Source: Rutstroemia sp. NJR-2017a BVV2
Taxonomy: Eukaryota; Ascomycota; Leotiomycetes; Helotiales; Rutstroemiaceae
DNA length: 64,000 bases
Reading direction: 5' to 3'
NCBI GenBank assembly: GCA_002946415.1
Contig: NJPS01000022.1
Span: 496,001-560,000, forward strand
Below the pieces are notes generated by a model. That model was not told the DNA's origin. It saw nothing but the letters and a program-made list of their open reading frames with translations, and did no database searches. Position numbers and translations under genes: made by a program. Position 1 is the first letter of the stretch; each line of letters begins with the position of its first letter. Shown here piece after piece: positions 1 through 11,900 of this stretch.

Positions 1-1099
1 ACCCATCCCTCCCTCTGCAACTTGCGCGCGAGTATAAACTTAAACTCCATTAAGCTTGTATACACGATTGCTTCTAAACTGATTTTACCGCTTAAATCCA
101 TCAGGATTCCAATCAAGCGACTATCCAAATCATCATGCCTGACGACCTGAGTCAAGGCCGTTTTATCCCCAGACTTCTGATAGATATGCGTAGGGTGGGG
201 GATTGATTGACATCAAAGGGGATAGTGATTAGTGATGTTGCTACTTTTTAATCCCCTGTGTATGCATATGTGTATGCATATGTGTATGCATATTTGGAAT
301 TGGTCGCTGAGGTAAGTTTGGGTCTTGTTGTTGGCGACCTTTAAGGCTGTGCAGAGTAAGTTTAAGGTTATGGAAGTTTTGATGGAGGGTCCGTCTATCT
401 ATTTAAAGTGAAGACGAAGGAACCGTTAGATCATTACTTTAGCGCTTGGTGTTGGCGAAGGTTATGTGCTGCTATCACGTGCCAGGCACATGACGGTGAC
501 AAAGACATCAGTTCTTGAACTTTTATCAATGTTCTAGACTGTGCATGACATATCAGGGTAGCAAAATAGTTAGAATGATTCGGAGACTAGTCGATTCAAC
601 CAGGTGGGTTCCCATTCGAGGGAGGTGGATCTTGACAATCCTGAACGTTTGCTAAACTAGAATCTCAGGCTTCAGGGTTAAGAGGGGGTGGTGGGGAGTT
701 TGGTAATGGGTAAAAAGGGTTGAAGGATTCAGCTAGTCTTGGAGTTTCTGGGGTTTTGCCATACATTTGCATCACTACATCTGTTTCTAGACATTAGACA
801 GGCAATGATGGATCTTGTAGACGGTCATGTTGAGTTTGAACTTTTGTCTGAATATTTCACGTCCCTTACGCCACCACCCACACACCCTAGAGTACTCCTT
901 ATCCATAGAATTCAGATAAACCCCTCCCTCAAGCAAAGACCCAAGTACAGCACACATAGAACTCCTAAATCACCCGCTTTTCGCTGCCCCAAATCACTAC
1001 TCCATTCCATTCCAATACATAAGCATAAATTGTATGCCACCAAACAAGCCAAGGAGATTTATTATAAAGAGAAACGGAAAAGTCCATCTATCCGCTGAT
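1..1099. other. Intergenic DNA, no gene seen
   Basis: I see no convincing coding region here. The open frames are short, lack recognisable family sequence and have no plausible splicing partners. The stretch holds a small 12-bp tandem repeat (listed separately) and, at its right end, presumably the 3' untranslated region of the nitrate transporter on the minus strand. No niiA or niaD partner of the nitrate gene is visible here. Confidence 0.6.
259..294. repeat. 12-bp tandem repeat, three copies
   Basis: Three head-to-tail copies of TGTATGCATATG, the last ending in T instead of G. Each unit contains the palindrome ATGCAT. It lies in non-coding DNA downstream of the nitrate transporter. Confidence 0.85.
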
Positions 1100-2997
1100 C
1101 TATCTTCCACCAACTTGTCCCTTGGGAATGGGCTTCACCCAACAAAGCAGTATATGGAACGCAATCGTCATTACTCCGATAATCCAGATACTCTTCGCGT
1201 AATCTTTTCCATGGTATCTGTGAGGTATACAAGTTAGCTTTCGTTCATTCAAAAGATTTTCCTCCCAGCTTCGTCCTCTTCTTCATTTTTCCATCCACCG
1301 CCAACCAAAGAAAGGAAAGGAAAAAAAGCAAACCCACCTAAAAATAATCGCAAAAACAATCCCCCCCAAATTTCCACACGCCCCGACAACCCCACTAATA
1401 ATCCCATTTGCAAACGGATGTATATGCGGCACCAACGCAAAGTTCACTCCATTCCCCGCCTCCAGGAACAACCCCATACCCGCCACAAGTCCAAACATCG
1501 TGCTCGTATCCTTCGAATTCAAAACCCCTATCGCGATCAAGAACCCACCCGTCACTACTCCCATCCCATGAAGGAGGATTTTCTTCGCCCATACTGATTT
1601 CGTCTTTGCGTATAACATATCGGCTAATAAACCACCTGCGGGACGGAACACGACGTTTAGAAGACCGAACATGGCGGCCCAGCGACCGGTGCCGGTTTCG
1701 CCCAGGGAAGGGAAGTTCTTGAGGTAGAAGGACCCGAGGATGGAGTTGATGGCGAGTTCGGCGCCGAAGGAGCAGAAATAGGAGAATGCTACCATGGCTG
1801 TTTGGAGTGTGAATATCACATGCAGAGCTTCTTTGAAGCTAGGTTTCTGGATGACTTCGCCGCGGGCGATGGCGATCATTTCGGCTTCAGGGAGAGTGGC
1901 TTCGTTGTTGAAGGAGGAGTGTTTAGCTTTTGCGATTTCGGATTCTTCCTCGAGGCGTTTTTCGTTCGAGTAGTCGGTGCTGGTGGGTCTAATTTCTTGT
2001 TTGCGGTCGGTGATTGAGCCCGGGATGTCGACTAAGCCGCCAACGGCGTGGACACCATGGGATTGGAGGTTTTGTTGCACGACGAGGTGACGTTCAGACC
2101 ATTTGCCAGTAGGGGTGTCGGGGCAGAGGATCAGCATGCCGATGGCGGTGGTGGTTATGAGGATGAAAGGGACGATGAAGGACACGCGCCAGGCAACGTG
2201 GGCAGAGAGACCTTGGTTGAGTATAAGAGAGTCGACGATGGCGGGCATGACGAAGTAGGTTATTCCTCCACCTCTGTTTATCAACAGTCAGTATGAGTTG
2301 TGAAATATCTCAGAACTTGTTATGACTTACGCATTACCCCAACCGCCGGTCAATGAATTGGCAGTTCCCACAATATTCTTGTCGAAGAAACCAGTTGACC
2401 ACACCTGACAGGGTACGAACGAACCACCAAGGATACCAACGAAAAATCGAAGGACCATGAGCCCAGTTGCGCTGGTAACCGTACCTGCAAGGGCAGTAGG
2501 AATAGCACCGAGGATGAGGCATCCGGCGAAAGTATACTTAGGACCAAATCGATCACAACTTGGACCAGCTATGAGACGGACAAGAAGGCTATGAATGTCA
2601 GCTTTAGACAAGACCAATGGTCGGCAATACTCACGTAGCAACAAGTGCAATAATATTCGAGTTAGCGATCTCATTCTGAGTCAAATGAAGATCTTTCTTA
2701 ATGGTAAGAGGAAGCTGGATATGTTAGTCAAAGTCCCGATCTAAAACTCGAGTGAAGGTTGTATCATCATACCAGTGGCGGAAACGCATACCTATTGCAA
2801 GGGTCAGTATGGGTGAGATCTGGTGTGTATAGGGTGATATATTCTTACCAAGACCAGAAGGCAATCATGAAACCCCACCAAGCAAAGAAGAAGACCCTTC
2901 CGTATTTATTGAAAGGATTGAGAATGGGAATCGATCGAGCTTTGCCGTTAACTGGGTTGATCTCGGGCGCTTCCCATAGTGTCTGGACTCGGAACAT
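1100..2997 (-). CDS. crnA: High-affinity nitrate transporter (NNP family, CrnA/NrtA type)
   Basis: Major-facilitator nitrate/nitrite importer of the plasma membrane. Exons on the minus strand are 2849-2997, 2773-2791, 2635-2714, 2331-2588, 1338-2273 and 1100-1217, giving 519 residues, close to the ~507 of Aspergillus CrnA. All junctions are GT-AG and phases close exactly. The N-terminus carries the family block [12 protein letters not shown], continuing across a 19-nt microexon into [15 protein letters not shown]. The MFS loop is [13 protein letters not shown]. Nitrate signature 1 is TGGWGNAGGG and signature 2 is [12 protein letters not shown]. The two substrate arginines of the family are present, in [12 protein letters not shown] and VVFRPAGG. 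A long charged cytoplasmic loop separates the two six-helix halves, as in fungal members. The last exon ends in the typical [11 protein letters not shown]. The gene stands alone, without nitrate or nitrite reductase nearby. Confidence 0.96.
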
Positions 2998-3346
2998 GAT
3001 GGATATGAGGTGAGGTTGATGTTGATGTTGAAGAGTATAGTGATTCTTCCGTTCTGGCAAATTTGAGTGGTAGGGTAGAGATTATGATCAAATGCCGTCC
3101 ACCAATGCCGAATTGAATTTGAAGTTGACGTTGGAGTTGAGCTGAAGCTGAAGTCAAAGTCGAAGGTGAAGTGAAGTTGAAGTCAAAATCTAAGTTGAAG
3201 TTGAATCGGAAGTGAATCCAAGTCGATCCTGCCAAAACACCAAAAACGCACGTAGTAGAGTTGGTCCGAGTCCACAGTGCCGATGCTCTGAATGAGGAAG
3301 TTCAAAAGTACACAATACAAACAATTCAGTCAGTACTTATATAAGA

Positions 3347-4021
3347 CGATAGCTAGCAATAATGAATCCAATCCAATTCAATCAATCCACCCCCCGCAAT
3401 CTCAACATCTCCGGAAAGCACGATCAACAAAATCTCAGCACAGTGACGGCAGCGACAAGTCCGCGGATCAACCCACCACACCAACCCTTGCGCAGCCCAA
3501 CCCAAGTGAATATGGCCCGCACGTCTAGTATAGTGAGTGGTTTGGGCTAAAAATCTAGACTTGGATATGAATAGACTCGGATGGGCAGATGGTGATTGGC
3601 TGGCTGTTTCTCTTCCTCCCAAGATATGGAAGAATGTATATCTCCGGTGTATGTGCGCCCGGTATCGATATCGATATCGATATCTGTTCCCAAGATCTGA
3701 TTTGTGGCTGAGACTTAGACCATTGCGCTGGGTCTAGCACACTCGCATCGCATCGCACCAAAAGGAGCTGGAGACAAGGAGCGCAGTGGAGCGGGGATGT
3801 ATGTAGATGGAGATGAAGTGACCGGAAATAATCAAATAAAAGACGAACTGATACCTGCGAGACAGGCTTATCGTGGAGTAGAAAAGAGAAGAAAAAAGAT
3901 GAGATGAGAGGAAGGAATGTGCGTACGACCCAGCTCTGCTGTGCTGCCTCAATGTAGCTGAACGGTGCCGGCAGGGGTGATAGGATATGATATATGCCAG
4001 TGAGCCTATATGTGGCTATCA
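3347..4021 (-). promoter_or_regulatory. Candidate GATA-factor (AreA/NIT2-type) sites upstream of the nitrate transporter
   Basis: Four sequences match HGATAR on one strand or the other within ~1 kb upstream of the start codon: CGATAG at 3347-3352, TTATCG at 3868-3873, TGATAG at 3978-3983 and CTATCA at 4016-4021. The last two form an inverted pair about 38 bp apart. Nitrate transporter genes of ascomycetes are known AreA/NIT2 targets. The sites are short and expected by chance at some rate, so binding is inference. I saw no clear NirA site. Confidence 0.4.
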
Positions 4022-5430
4022 TCTACATTCCTTCGACCTTCTGTCTGTGGTTCTAGAAGTGCATCCTACGCTCTTCTATGAATTGTAGAACTTTGCTTGT
4101 GCTTGTGTCTCACAAAGGTAGTTACCGCCAGTGCCACCTACCAGCTCGCTCACTCAACATCACCATCCACACCAATGAACCTACCATCAACCGATGCCTC
4201 CTCGCACGATCCCATCCCCATCCCCATCCCCATTCCAGCCTCACCCACCCACCAATCACCCCCCTCAATCTCTCCATCTCACCAAGCTCAAGACAGACGT
4301 CCAAATCCCAGCCTCAGGCCCCCGAATCCCTTATCTTTGACTCGGTACCTCTAGACCGGATTAGGCAAGGCACCCATGTTTTTTAGGCCGCGCGAGAGAT
4401 AAGGACGTCGAAGAAGGAAAAATCTTCATGCGAGGGGCAGATAGAGATATGGGGAAGATTGATATGATATGGATGGATAGGAGGTTCAGATAAAGTATAT
4501 ATCCTCCTTCTCCGCGGCCATGGTTGACAAATTTATATCTCGATTTTTAGGGTCTTGGGTGGAGGAGGTGGGAAAGGAAGGGGACTTAGGGAAGGGAAGG
4601 GAGTTGTGATTATGAAGGTAGAATGAATAGATAAATGGATGGGTGGGGAGGAGGAGGAGAGAAAGTGAATGTCTCGGCCAATGTTCTCACCAGGACTTCT
4701 ACTTCTATTCGGCATCATCTCTATATACATATAGTACATACTGCAGCACTCCTTCCACCATCAAACCTCGCCATCCCTCCTCCTAACACAAATCTCCCCT
4801 TCTCTCCTACCCTCTACCAAAAACAAACACCCTCAAACTGCCCGCGGAGAAAGCAACACAAACCCTCTATCAAATATCCACATCACCCACCAGCTCATCG
4901 TCGTCATTCTACATATAGAACCATACTACAGTATCAGGCCCCTCCCTCCCCCACGGCTCTTATCTCTCTGCACTGAACCAATCACCACAGCTGTTCATAT
5001 CCCAGCAACGCGTCTCGCGGCGGGCGTCAGGTACGAAAGTTTAAGATCATCCTGGTAGTAGCATCTCGGTAGTTTGTGTTATGCTGTGGTGTTGTATTGA
5101 CACCCCGTTGCGAATATGAGCTGTAACTTGTAAGGAACTGGTTGGTTTGGGCTGATAGATATCAGCTGTTCCTGTTCCTCTATGCTATCTTGTGATTCCT
5201 AGGTTTCCTGTGGAAGGAAGTATGTTGTGCGAGATAGAATATGGAATGTCTTTCTTGTTCTGGCGTAAGTTATGTTCTTTTTGTTGTCAGTGAATATATG
5301 GAAAAATTATATATAGCATGTAGGTAGAAGGACGATAGAGAGCTACCTACTACTAACCTGAAGTAAGATAGATACCTTCAATCAACTGAACTCTCAACTA
5401 GAATACTGAAATCTCAACTCGTATTCCACC

Positions 5431-5490
5431 TCACTCACTCACTCACTCACTCACTCACTCACTCACTCACTCACTCACTCACTCACTCAC
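5431..5490. repeat. (TCAC)15 microsatellite
   Basis: Sixty bases of perfect four-base repeat in the intergenic region downstream of the giant gene. No variant units are visible, which suggests a young and length-unstable tract. Confidence 0.97.
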
Positions 5491-5949
5491 AGCAAACGCA
5501 GCAACAAACATCAAACTGCAAACTCCAAACAATTCATACATCTCAACCCTAGAATAACTAACTAAAGAAGTGGAGTATCACCCAACCATCTACCCCCTAA
5601 AAATTACACGGTAAAATCCTACAATCTGGTCATTAAGTCGTGAGGATATGTTTTTTTCTCTTCCCAAACAAACATCAAATGCAAGCATTAAGCCCAATGC
5701 ATCATCAATCATCATCAAAGGAAATAACAAAAAAGTTGCAGAAACAAAAAAGGAAAAAAAAGGACCCAAATCCGCCCGGGTATATATCATTTCACCATCA
5801 TCCCCATTTCCCATATCCATTCCTATATTTTCCCCATCAACCTTCCTCTAATAAGTTTCTGATTCGGCGTCACTATCATCAACATCCTCCCATTCTTCTT
5901 CTTCTACTTCTCCTCCTTCAGAATCCCACGCCAAATCCCATCCTAACCG

Positions 5950-8900
5950 TCAAATGACATTGGTGTCAGGCATGCTGCTCTGAAAACTCGTCTTCGACCG
6001 GTTCGATCCATTATCCGTATCCATCTGATCCGGAGTGAAGACCCTCACACCCTTACTCCTCCTACTTGGTTTCGCGACCAACACCTGTGCCGGACAGACC
6101 ACAATCTCCTCATCACCCTGTCCCAAATCATCACCCTTCTTAACCACAAGCGGGAAGAGTACAACTCTCACGACAGCCTTTTGGGCCTCGAGTTCTTCGT
6201 TTGAGATCGTGTCGCCGCTGCGCTCGTTCATGAGTGCTGCGTTGAAGGAGACTTTGCTAGCGAGATCACCATTGGCATCGTACTCTGGTTGGAGCGGTGG
6301 GAGCATCATGTATTCTGCACGCTGGGTGCGCATCTCGATGGAGAGATTCACGGCTTCTCTAATGACGCGCTTAAGCTGTTCCTCAATTTGATCTTCCATA
6401 TGACTTGGGGGTGGTAAGATCTCAGAAAGAGTCTCCATGATGGCATGCACAACGGCCAAGGTGTCTTGCTCTTTTTGTCTCGCGAAGGACTCTCTCTTCG
6501 ATAGCAATGTGAGAGTAGTAGCACGCCATTGGTGTACAGCTGATGGCGGTCCAACTTCAGTGAGTATTTTCTCCAAGGACTTGAGCTTTTGTCGTTGTTC
6601 TCGATCCATGCCGAAAAGGTAGCGGGTAAATATGAATTCCCACACCATTGTCATTGTCATCGACATGAAGACATCTCTCCTCCTTACTCTATCCGCGAGA
6701 TAGTGATCCACATCAGAACCATCCAATATCGCATTATCGAGTCGATCAATAGTCTTGTCGTTGTTGATCTCGCTCGTAAGTCTACAAGCCCGCATGTCTG
6801 AGAACTTGGAGAAGCGAAGTACCCATTGCTGCACATGTTGGCAGAGTTGTTGGCAGGCACTATCGAAATAATCCTCATCTCGAATGACTAAGAACTGGCT
6901 ATCACCAGCCTTGGACGCTAGAATTTGTCTTTGCATTGCTCGGATTTGTTCCTTGGCAGCGTCCAATTGAGAGCGCAATGACGCAATCTCCTTATCCTTC
7001 TCTTGAACCGCATTTTGTATGATTCCATCAACACCAGCCTCCAAGTTGCGATGAGCCTCGCGCGCTTCTTCTAATTCGCGTTGAGCTTGAGCGTGCTGTG
7101 CTTCGAGTGATCCGTAGCGTGCATTGTGTTGTTGACCAAGCGTAACAGCAGCGCTTGTAAGGCCATCATTGACTTCCGTAAGCCTCCTCACTTCATCTTG
7201 CATCGACGCCAATGTTCTCTTAAGTATATCAATTTGCGCATCTCGTTCGACTAAGGCCGCAGGTGCGCCTGCGTTCGACAAGAGCATATGTTCGGCATGA
7301 GCCTTCGCATCATTGAGCGCGCGATTTTCCGCAGCTAATTCATCGAGTCTCGCTTCGAGCTCCAAGAGTCTCATACTCTGTCGACGTCGCATACTATGGG
7401 GTCGAGTAGGGGATCTTGGTGAGCCCATGCGGCCTTCACCATAGCCATCCTATATGAATTGATTAGCGGTGAAAAAATTTTCACTCAAAAATTTGCGACA
7501 CTTACATAGACGTCAGCCATTTCCTTTGACCTAACTCGGCCCTCATTTGCAGTTGGGTTGGCAGAATTGGTTGAAGTTGTTGATCCCGCAGTATTGATGA
7601 AAGCTAGGTCAGGTTCCTTGTCTGGGTCGAAATTACCTTGTTGACGGAGCGATCGTAAATCCCCGCTAATTTTGCGGGCGGTACGTCGGAGTGGCGGTGT
7701 AAACGAACGATTGGTCTTAGCGCTGTCAGACAGAAATGGTGATTGGGACGCATCAAGCGGATTGGGCGTTCTCATGCGATTGACGCTGATATTTGATGCG
7801 GATCTTTGGCTTTGCGCACTTCCAGGTCGATATTCTCGATTTTCTTGACTTATTCTTCTCGCTGATGCAAAACCCAATCCTGCTGCCGCTATAGCTGCTC
7901 CAGCGGCGATTGATGTCGTACTGTCCAAGGTATATTTTCGGTCTCCGGTTCTTGGAGTTTTTGGTGGATCAAAATCTCTGTATTTATCTTCTGTAGGCCT
8001 TGGAGGTGTTCGATTTGGAGGTGTACGGACTTCTGATCGCTCGATTTGTGGCAGCTCAGGCTCTGGTGAACCCATACGCATTGCTTGCAGTTTCAGAATC
8101 CCCTTTTCGGGCGTAATTGACCTATGCGCTGGTACTGGAGAAGGATCATGCATCTCTTGTGGTCTGTCTGGGAACGCCCTAAGTCGCTGAGACCGAATAA
8201 CATCCTTCTCATTTACATCTGAGTTCTCCGATTGAACTGTCGAGGATCTGCGTCTACTCCTGCGTCTGTCTTCTTTTGAATGAGCTCCATGAATAGCTGA
8301 TGTCCTGTGAAGATCCACATCCTTTTCTTCGGTAGGTTTTTGAGATGGTAGGCTATCAAGCCCACGATCAAGATGCTTAAACTCATCCACAACCTTTGGT
8401 CGTTGGAAACGCTCAAGGTCGACTGTTCCGGCTTCTTCATCTACTATTGGCCAAGACATACTTGCGATAGCTGCCTCAGAAGATGATACTGGCGCCCTAA
8501 CACGGACAGATGGGGAGTCGTCTCTCATATGTACACCACTGTCTCGAACGTATCCCGTGTCTTGAAAGCCTCCTTGAGGAGGAATTGGTGAATCGCTACC
8601 AAATGCACTATCTCTGTTTGAGTCCTCTGCCTTAAGTGTGCTGCGTCTTTCCACAGATTCTTCTCGACGAACTGGCAATTCAGAAGTGGCAACAACAGAT
8701 GCAGAACGTGGCTTAGAACGACTTGCCCATTGTGCACTTGGAGATGTGGGTGGACTTCCTTCGGCGACAATCCCTTTGTTTGACATTTCCACGATTGTAG
8801 CACGTAATGCTTCTTGAATCGACATAGGCAGATGACCTGGGGGAGCCCCGAAATTCTTTGGCTTTTTGCTTGTCTTGTCTTTGAGCTCCCGTCTGGAAGG

Positions 8901-11900
8901 TTTAGTAAGATACTCCTCTGGTAGGTCTCCTCGTGGTTCGTGTGCAGGTGGAGATCTTCTCGGCGGGCTTGGTGACTGTATTGGCGATTCGGGTTTGATG
9001 ATCGGTACTGCCGCAATGTTTTCTGGAGTGAAGTTACGCGGAGGTGTCATTGGTCTGGTTTTGATCGTATCCATAGGGGCTACTTTGGGAAGCCCGCCAA
9101 ACGGTTTTCGTGTGATGTCGATCGTCGATGGATCTGGTAAAATTGTACGGCCAACGAAAAGTTCTTCGTTGCCGCGTCTGTTGTCGTGTCTCTCATGTCT
9201 CTCTCTACTGGCCTCTTCAAATGCCCTTGGCTTCTTCTCTTCCCATGGTGCTGCACCACCAAGCTTATCATCACTCGGCTCTCTGTTGTCAATACTCGGT
9301 CTCTTCCTTTCCTTCCTGGACAGCTTCTTTGCTGGCTGACTATCTTCCTCCTCAAATTCTTCAGTGCCTGTTCTCTTGTTCCTGCTAGCAAGGAGAGCTG
9401 CTGTCGCAATTGCCGAAACCGTGGCAGCCACAGCCGGTGCTTCTTTGAGCTCTTGCATAGGTTCCTCCTTGGGCCGATCCTCGCCAATGGGTGGACGGAA
9501 ATCATCAATGTTGCCCGAGGGTCTTCTTGTTCCCTTTTTGCCTTTCTTGGCGGGTCTCGAGAAATCGCTGATGGGAGCATTTTCGGTGGTGCTAGCAATG
9601 TGTGAATAGAATTCATCCTTTCCAATATCTTCAATAACTGGCGCGCTCCTAACAATCTCTGCCTCCGGGATCTCATCGGCCCAGAATGTTCTTTGTCTGT
9701 CATCCATAGGGGTAGCAAGATCTAAAGTGGCTTGTCGCTTTCTCTTGTCATGTTTGGATACATTGCGTGTGAGATCGGGCGATGAATCAGAAGATTGTTC
9801 AAAGCTATGTTTGGACGAATTCGAAGAAGGTTGATGCAAGATTGTGTCGGGTTCAGTTGCGGGCTCGACGCGTATTGTGGTATCTCTCATCGGGATGGGA
9901 CTCGTGAGAAGTCTATCACCTGGCTCGACGTCTCTTGGTTCGGATACCGCAACCGCCGGATGGGCTGGTCCACTTTCTGTGTCACTGCGCAAAACTTCCT
10001 TTCCCTTTTTTTCCTTGAATGACTTTCCAAAAATATCATGTCCGGGGACAATTCTTTCATCTTTTTCAACCTGTGGAACCTGGGAAGTTGTATGAGTATC
10101 AGGTACATCCGTATCAAGGGGTAAAGCTAGCTCTGTAGGCTCTTCGGATGTGGGTAGGTCGTCCTTAGGAAGCTCGGAGACAACAATGGGAACCTCAGGC
10201 TCTGATGGGGCAGACAAGATAGATTTGCGTTTCTTCGTGTCCTTTTTCGATCTCTTTGCAGAGATCGAAGCCTCTTCAACCTCGGTTTGCTGCTGAACTT
10301 CCTTCGGTGCCTCCTCTGCTGGCATGGCCTTGAATTCATCCAGTGTGATCTCTGCAGGAACTGGCTTCGCAATCTCCGGTTCTCCTAAATTGGCTTGCTG
10401 GGGGGTAAATGAAATTTCCTGTACCGGTGAAAAAAATCCAGACTCACGATCTTTTATATCCGCATACTTCTCATTCGAAATCGAAGTCGATTTGTCCTCT
10501 GCTGGCATAGATGCCTCTTTCGGTAACTCTTCAATTGGCATTGCTTTGACTTCATGCTCGATTGGTGTAGCTTCGGCGTTCAACGATTCCTCAATTGGCA
10601 TATCCTTCATCTCAACGATAGCTGGCACGAAATCTTCCTCTGGCACGTCCTCGATCGCCACAGCGAGAGGCTCAGTTTTTGCTGCCATGGACGACTCAGT
10701 TGATTGTTCATCAATAGGCATTGCTTTGAATTCTTCCAGGGAGATCTCTCTGGGACCCGTAGTCATGTTTTCGGTTGGCTCTTGTGTATTCTCAGAGAAA
10801 GGCTCATTTCGAACTGACACATCCTCCACTAAAGTGGAAAGATCCTCATTCATCAACGGTAACCCTCTGGCATCAGCTGGCAGGTTCTGTGGGGTTTGAA
10901 AAGGTGTGGCCTCAGCACTTTCGGTCATGACAGATGTTGGGACTTCATCTTCAGAGGCAACTTCCGAAACAGTTGGCTCTGCGACACGTGTGCGGTCGAC
11001 AAGTTCAAACTCCCCAAATGCTCTCGGTGCAGCTTCGTCGATGCTTTCTGATGATATTGACTCAGAGGGTACTCCTGATTCTTTTTCCGGCCTGCGTTCC
11101 ATCATAGGGGAAGGTTCAAAACCATCATCCACTTGCTCCGAGGCATCTTGATGTACAACCGGCTCGGGCTCCGGCATCCTTTCTCTAGCCTCAACTTCGG
11201 GTTCAAACTCGCGTGCTTGCTCCTCTACCGGCGATTCAGGAATGGGGATATCTTCTGGCGCTGTCCTTATCTCTTCATCACCGACCATATCACGAGACAG
11301 TTCCTCGACTGGAGTTTCAGGGATTGGAATGCTTGCTGGCTCTTTAAAATTTACCTGCTCTGGTGCGGATTCTCTGTCGAAAACCTCCTCAGGTGCGATT
11401 TCAAGAGATGCATCCTCTCCTGGGGTCTCGGGAATCGGGATATTTGCTGGTTCTTCCCAAGTAGTTGGCTCAGAAGTGTTTTCTTCATGCACAGGCACAT
11501 CCTTAGACGTAATTTCACGGGACGTTTCTTCGACCGGAGTTTCCGGAATAGGTACGCCGCTGAGGTGAATCTCCAAATCGTCCGGCGTTCGCTCCTCAAC
11601 ATTAACAGTCTCTGGTGCAAGGTCACGAGGAAGTTCTTCACTTGGCGTTTCAGGAATCGGAATGTTTGCTGGCTCTTCCTTGAACTCTTCTTGTGGTTCC
11701 TCAGACACTATCTCACGAGTCACCTCTTCGACGGGCGTCTCGGGAATTGGGATACTTGCTGGCTCCTCGGCCAAAGCTGCATTTCTAGCCGCCAGTTTCT
11801 TTCGCAACTCTCCTAGCACACCAAGTTGCAATGCCTCCCTCGGAATTCCCGGAATCGAAGCCATCTCGGAAGAATTTGCGGCGATAGGCTCCTCAGCTAA

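Larger units (their letters stand above)
2998..5949. other. Intergenic: nitrate transporter promoter and 3' flank of the giant gene
   Basis: About 3 kb without a supportable gene. Open frames on both strands are low-complexity and unlike known proteins. The right part should hold the terminator and 3' UTR of the giant gene ending at 5950. The left part is the promoter of the nitrate transporter starting at 2997. It contains simple repeats: a GATATC-rich palindromic run near 3661-3685, a CCCCAT run near 4210-4235 and a TCAC microsatellite. Confidence 0.6.

Noticed and set aside
739..1098. 119-codon open frame on the plus strand
   Set aside because: It overlaps the last exon region and 3' flank of the nitrate transporter on the other strand, has no family resemblance and no convincing initiation context.
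7485..7505. Two adjacent minus-strand genes (6066 aa and 492 aa) instead of one
   Set aside because: A 56-nt intron with GTAAGT and ATAG ends joins them in frame, and the second frame has no good independent start context. One spliced gene is simpler, though alternative products remain possible.
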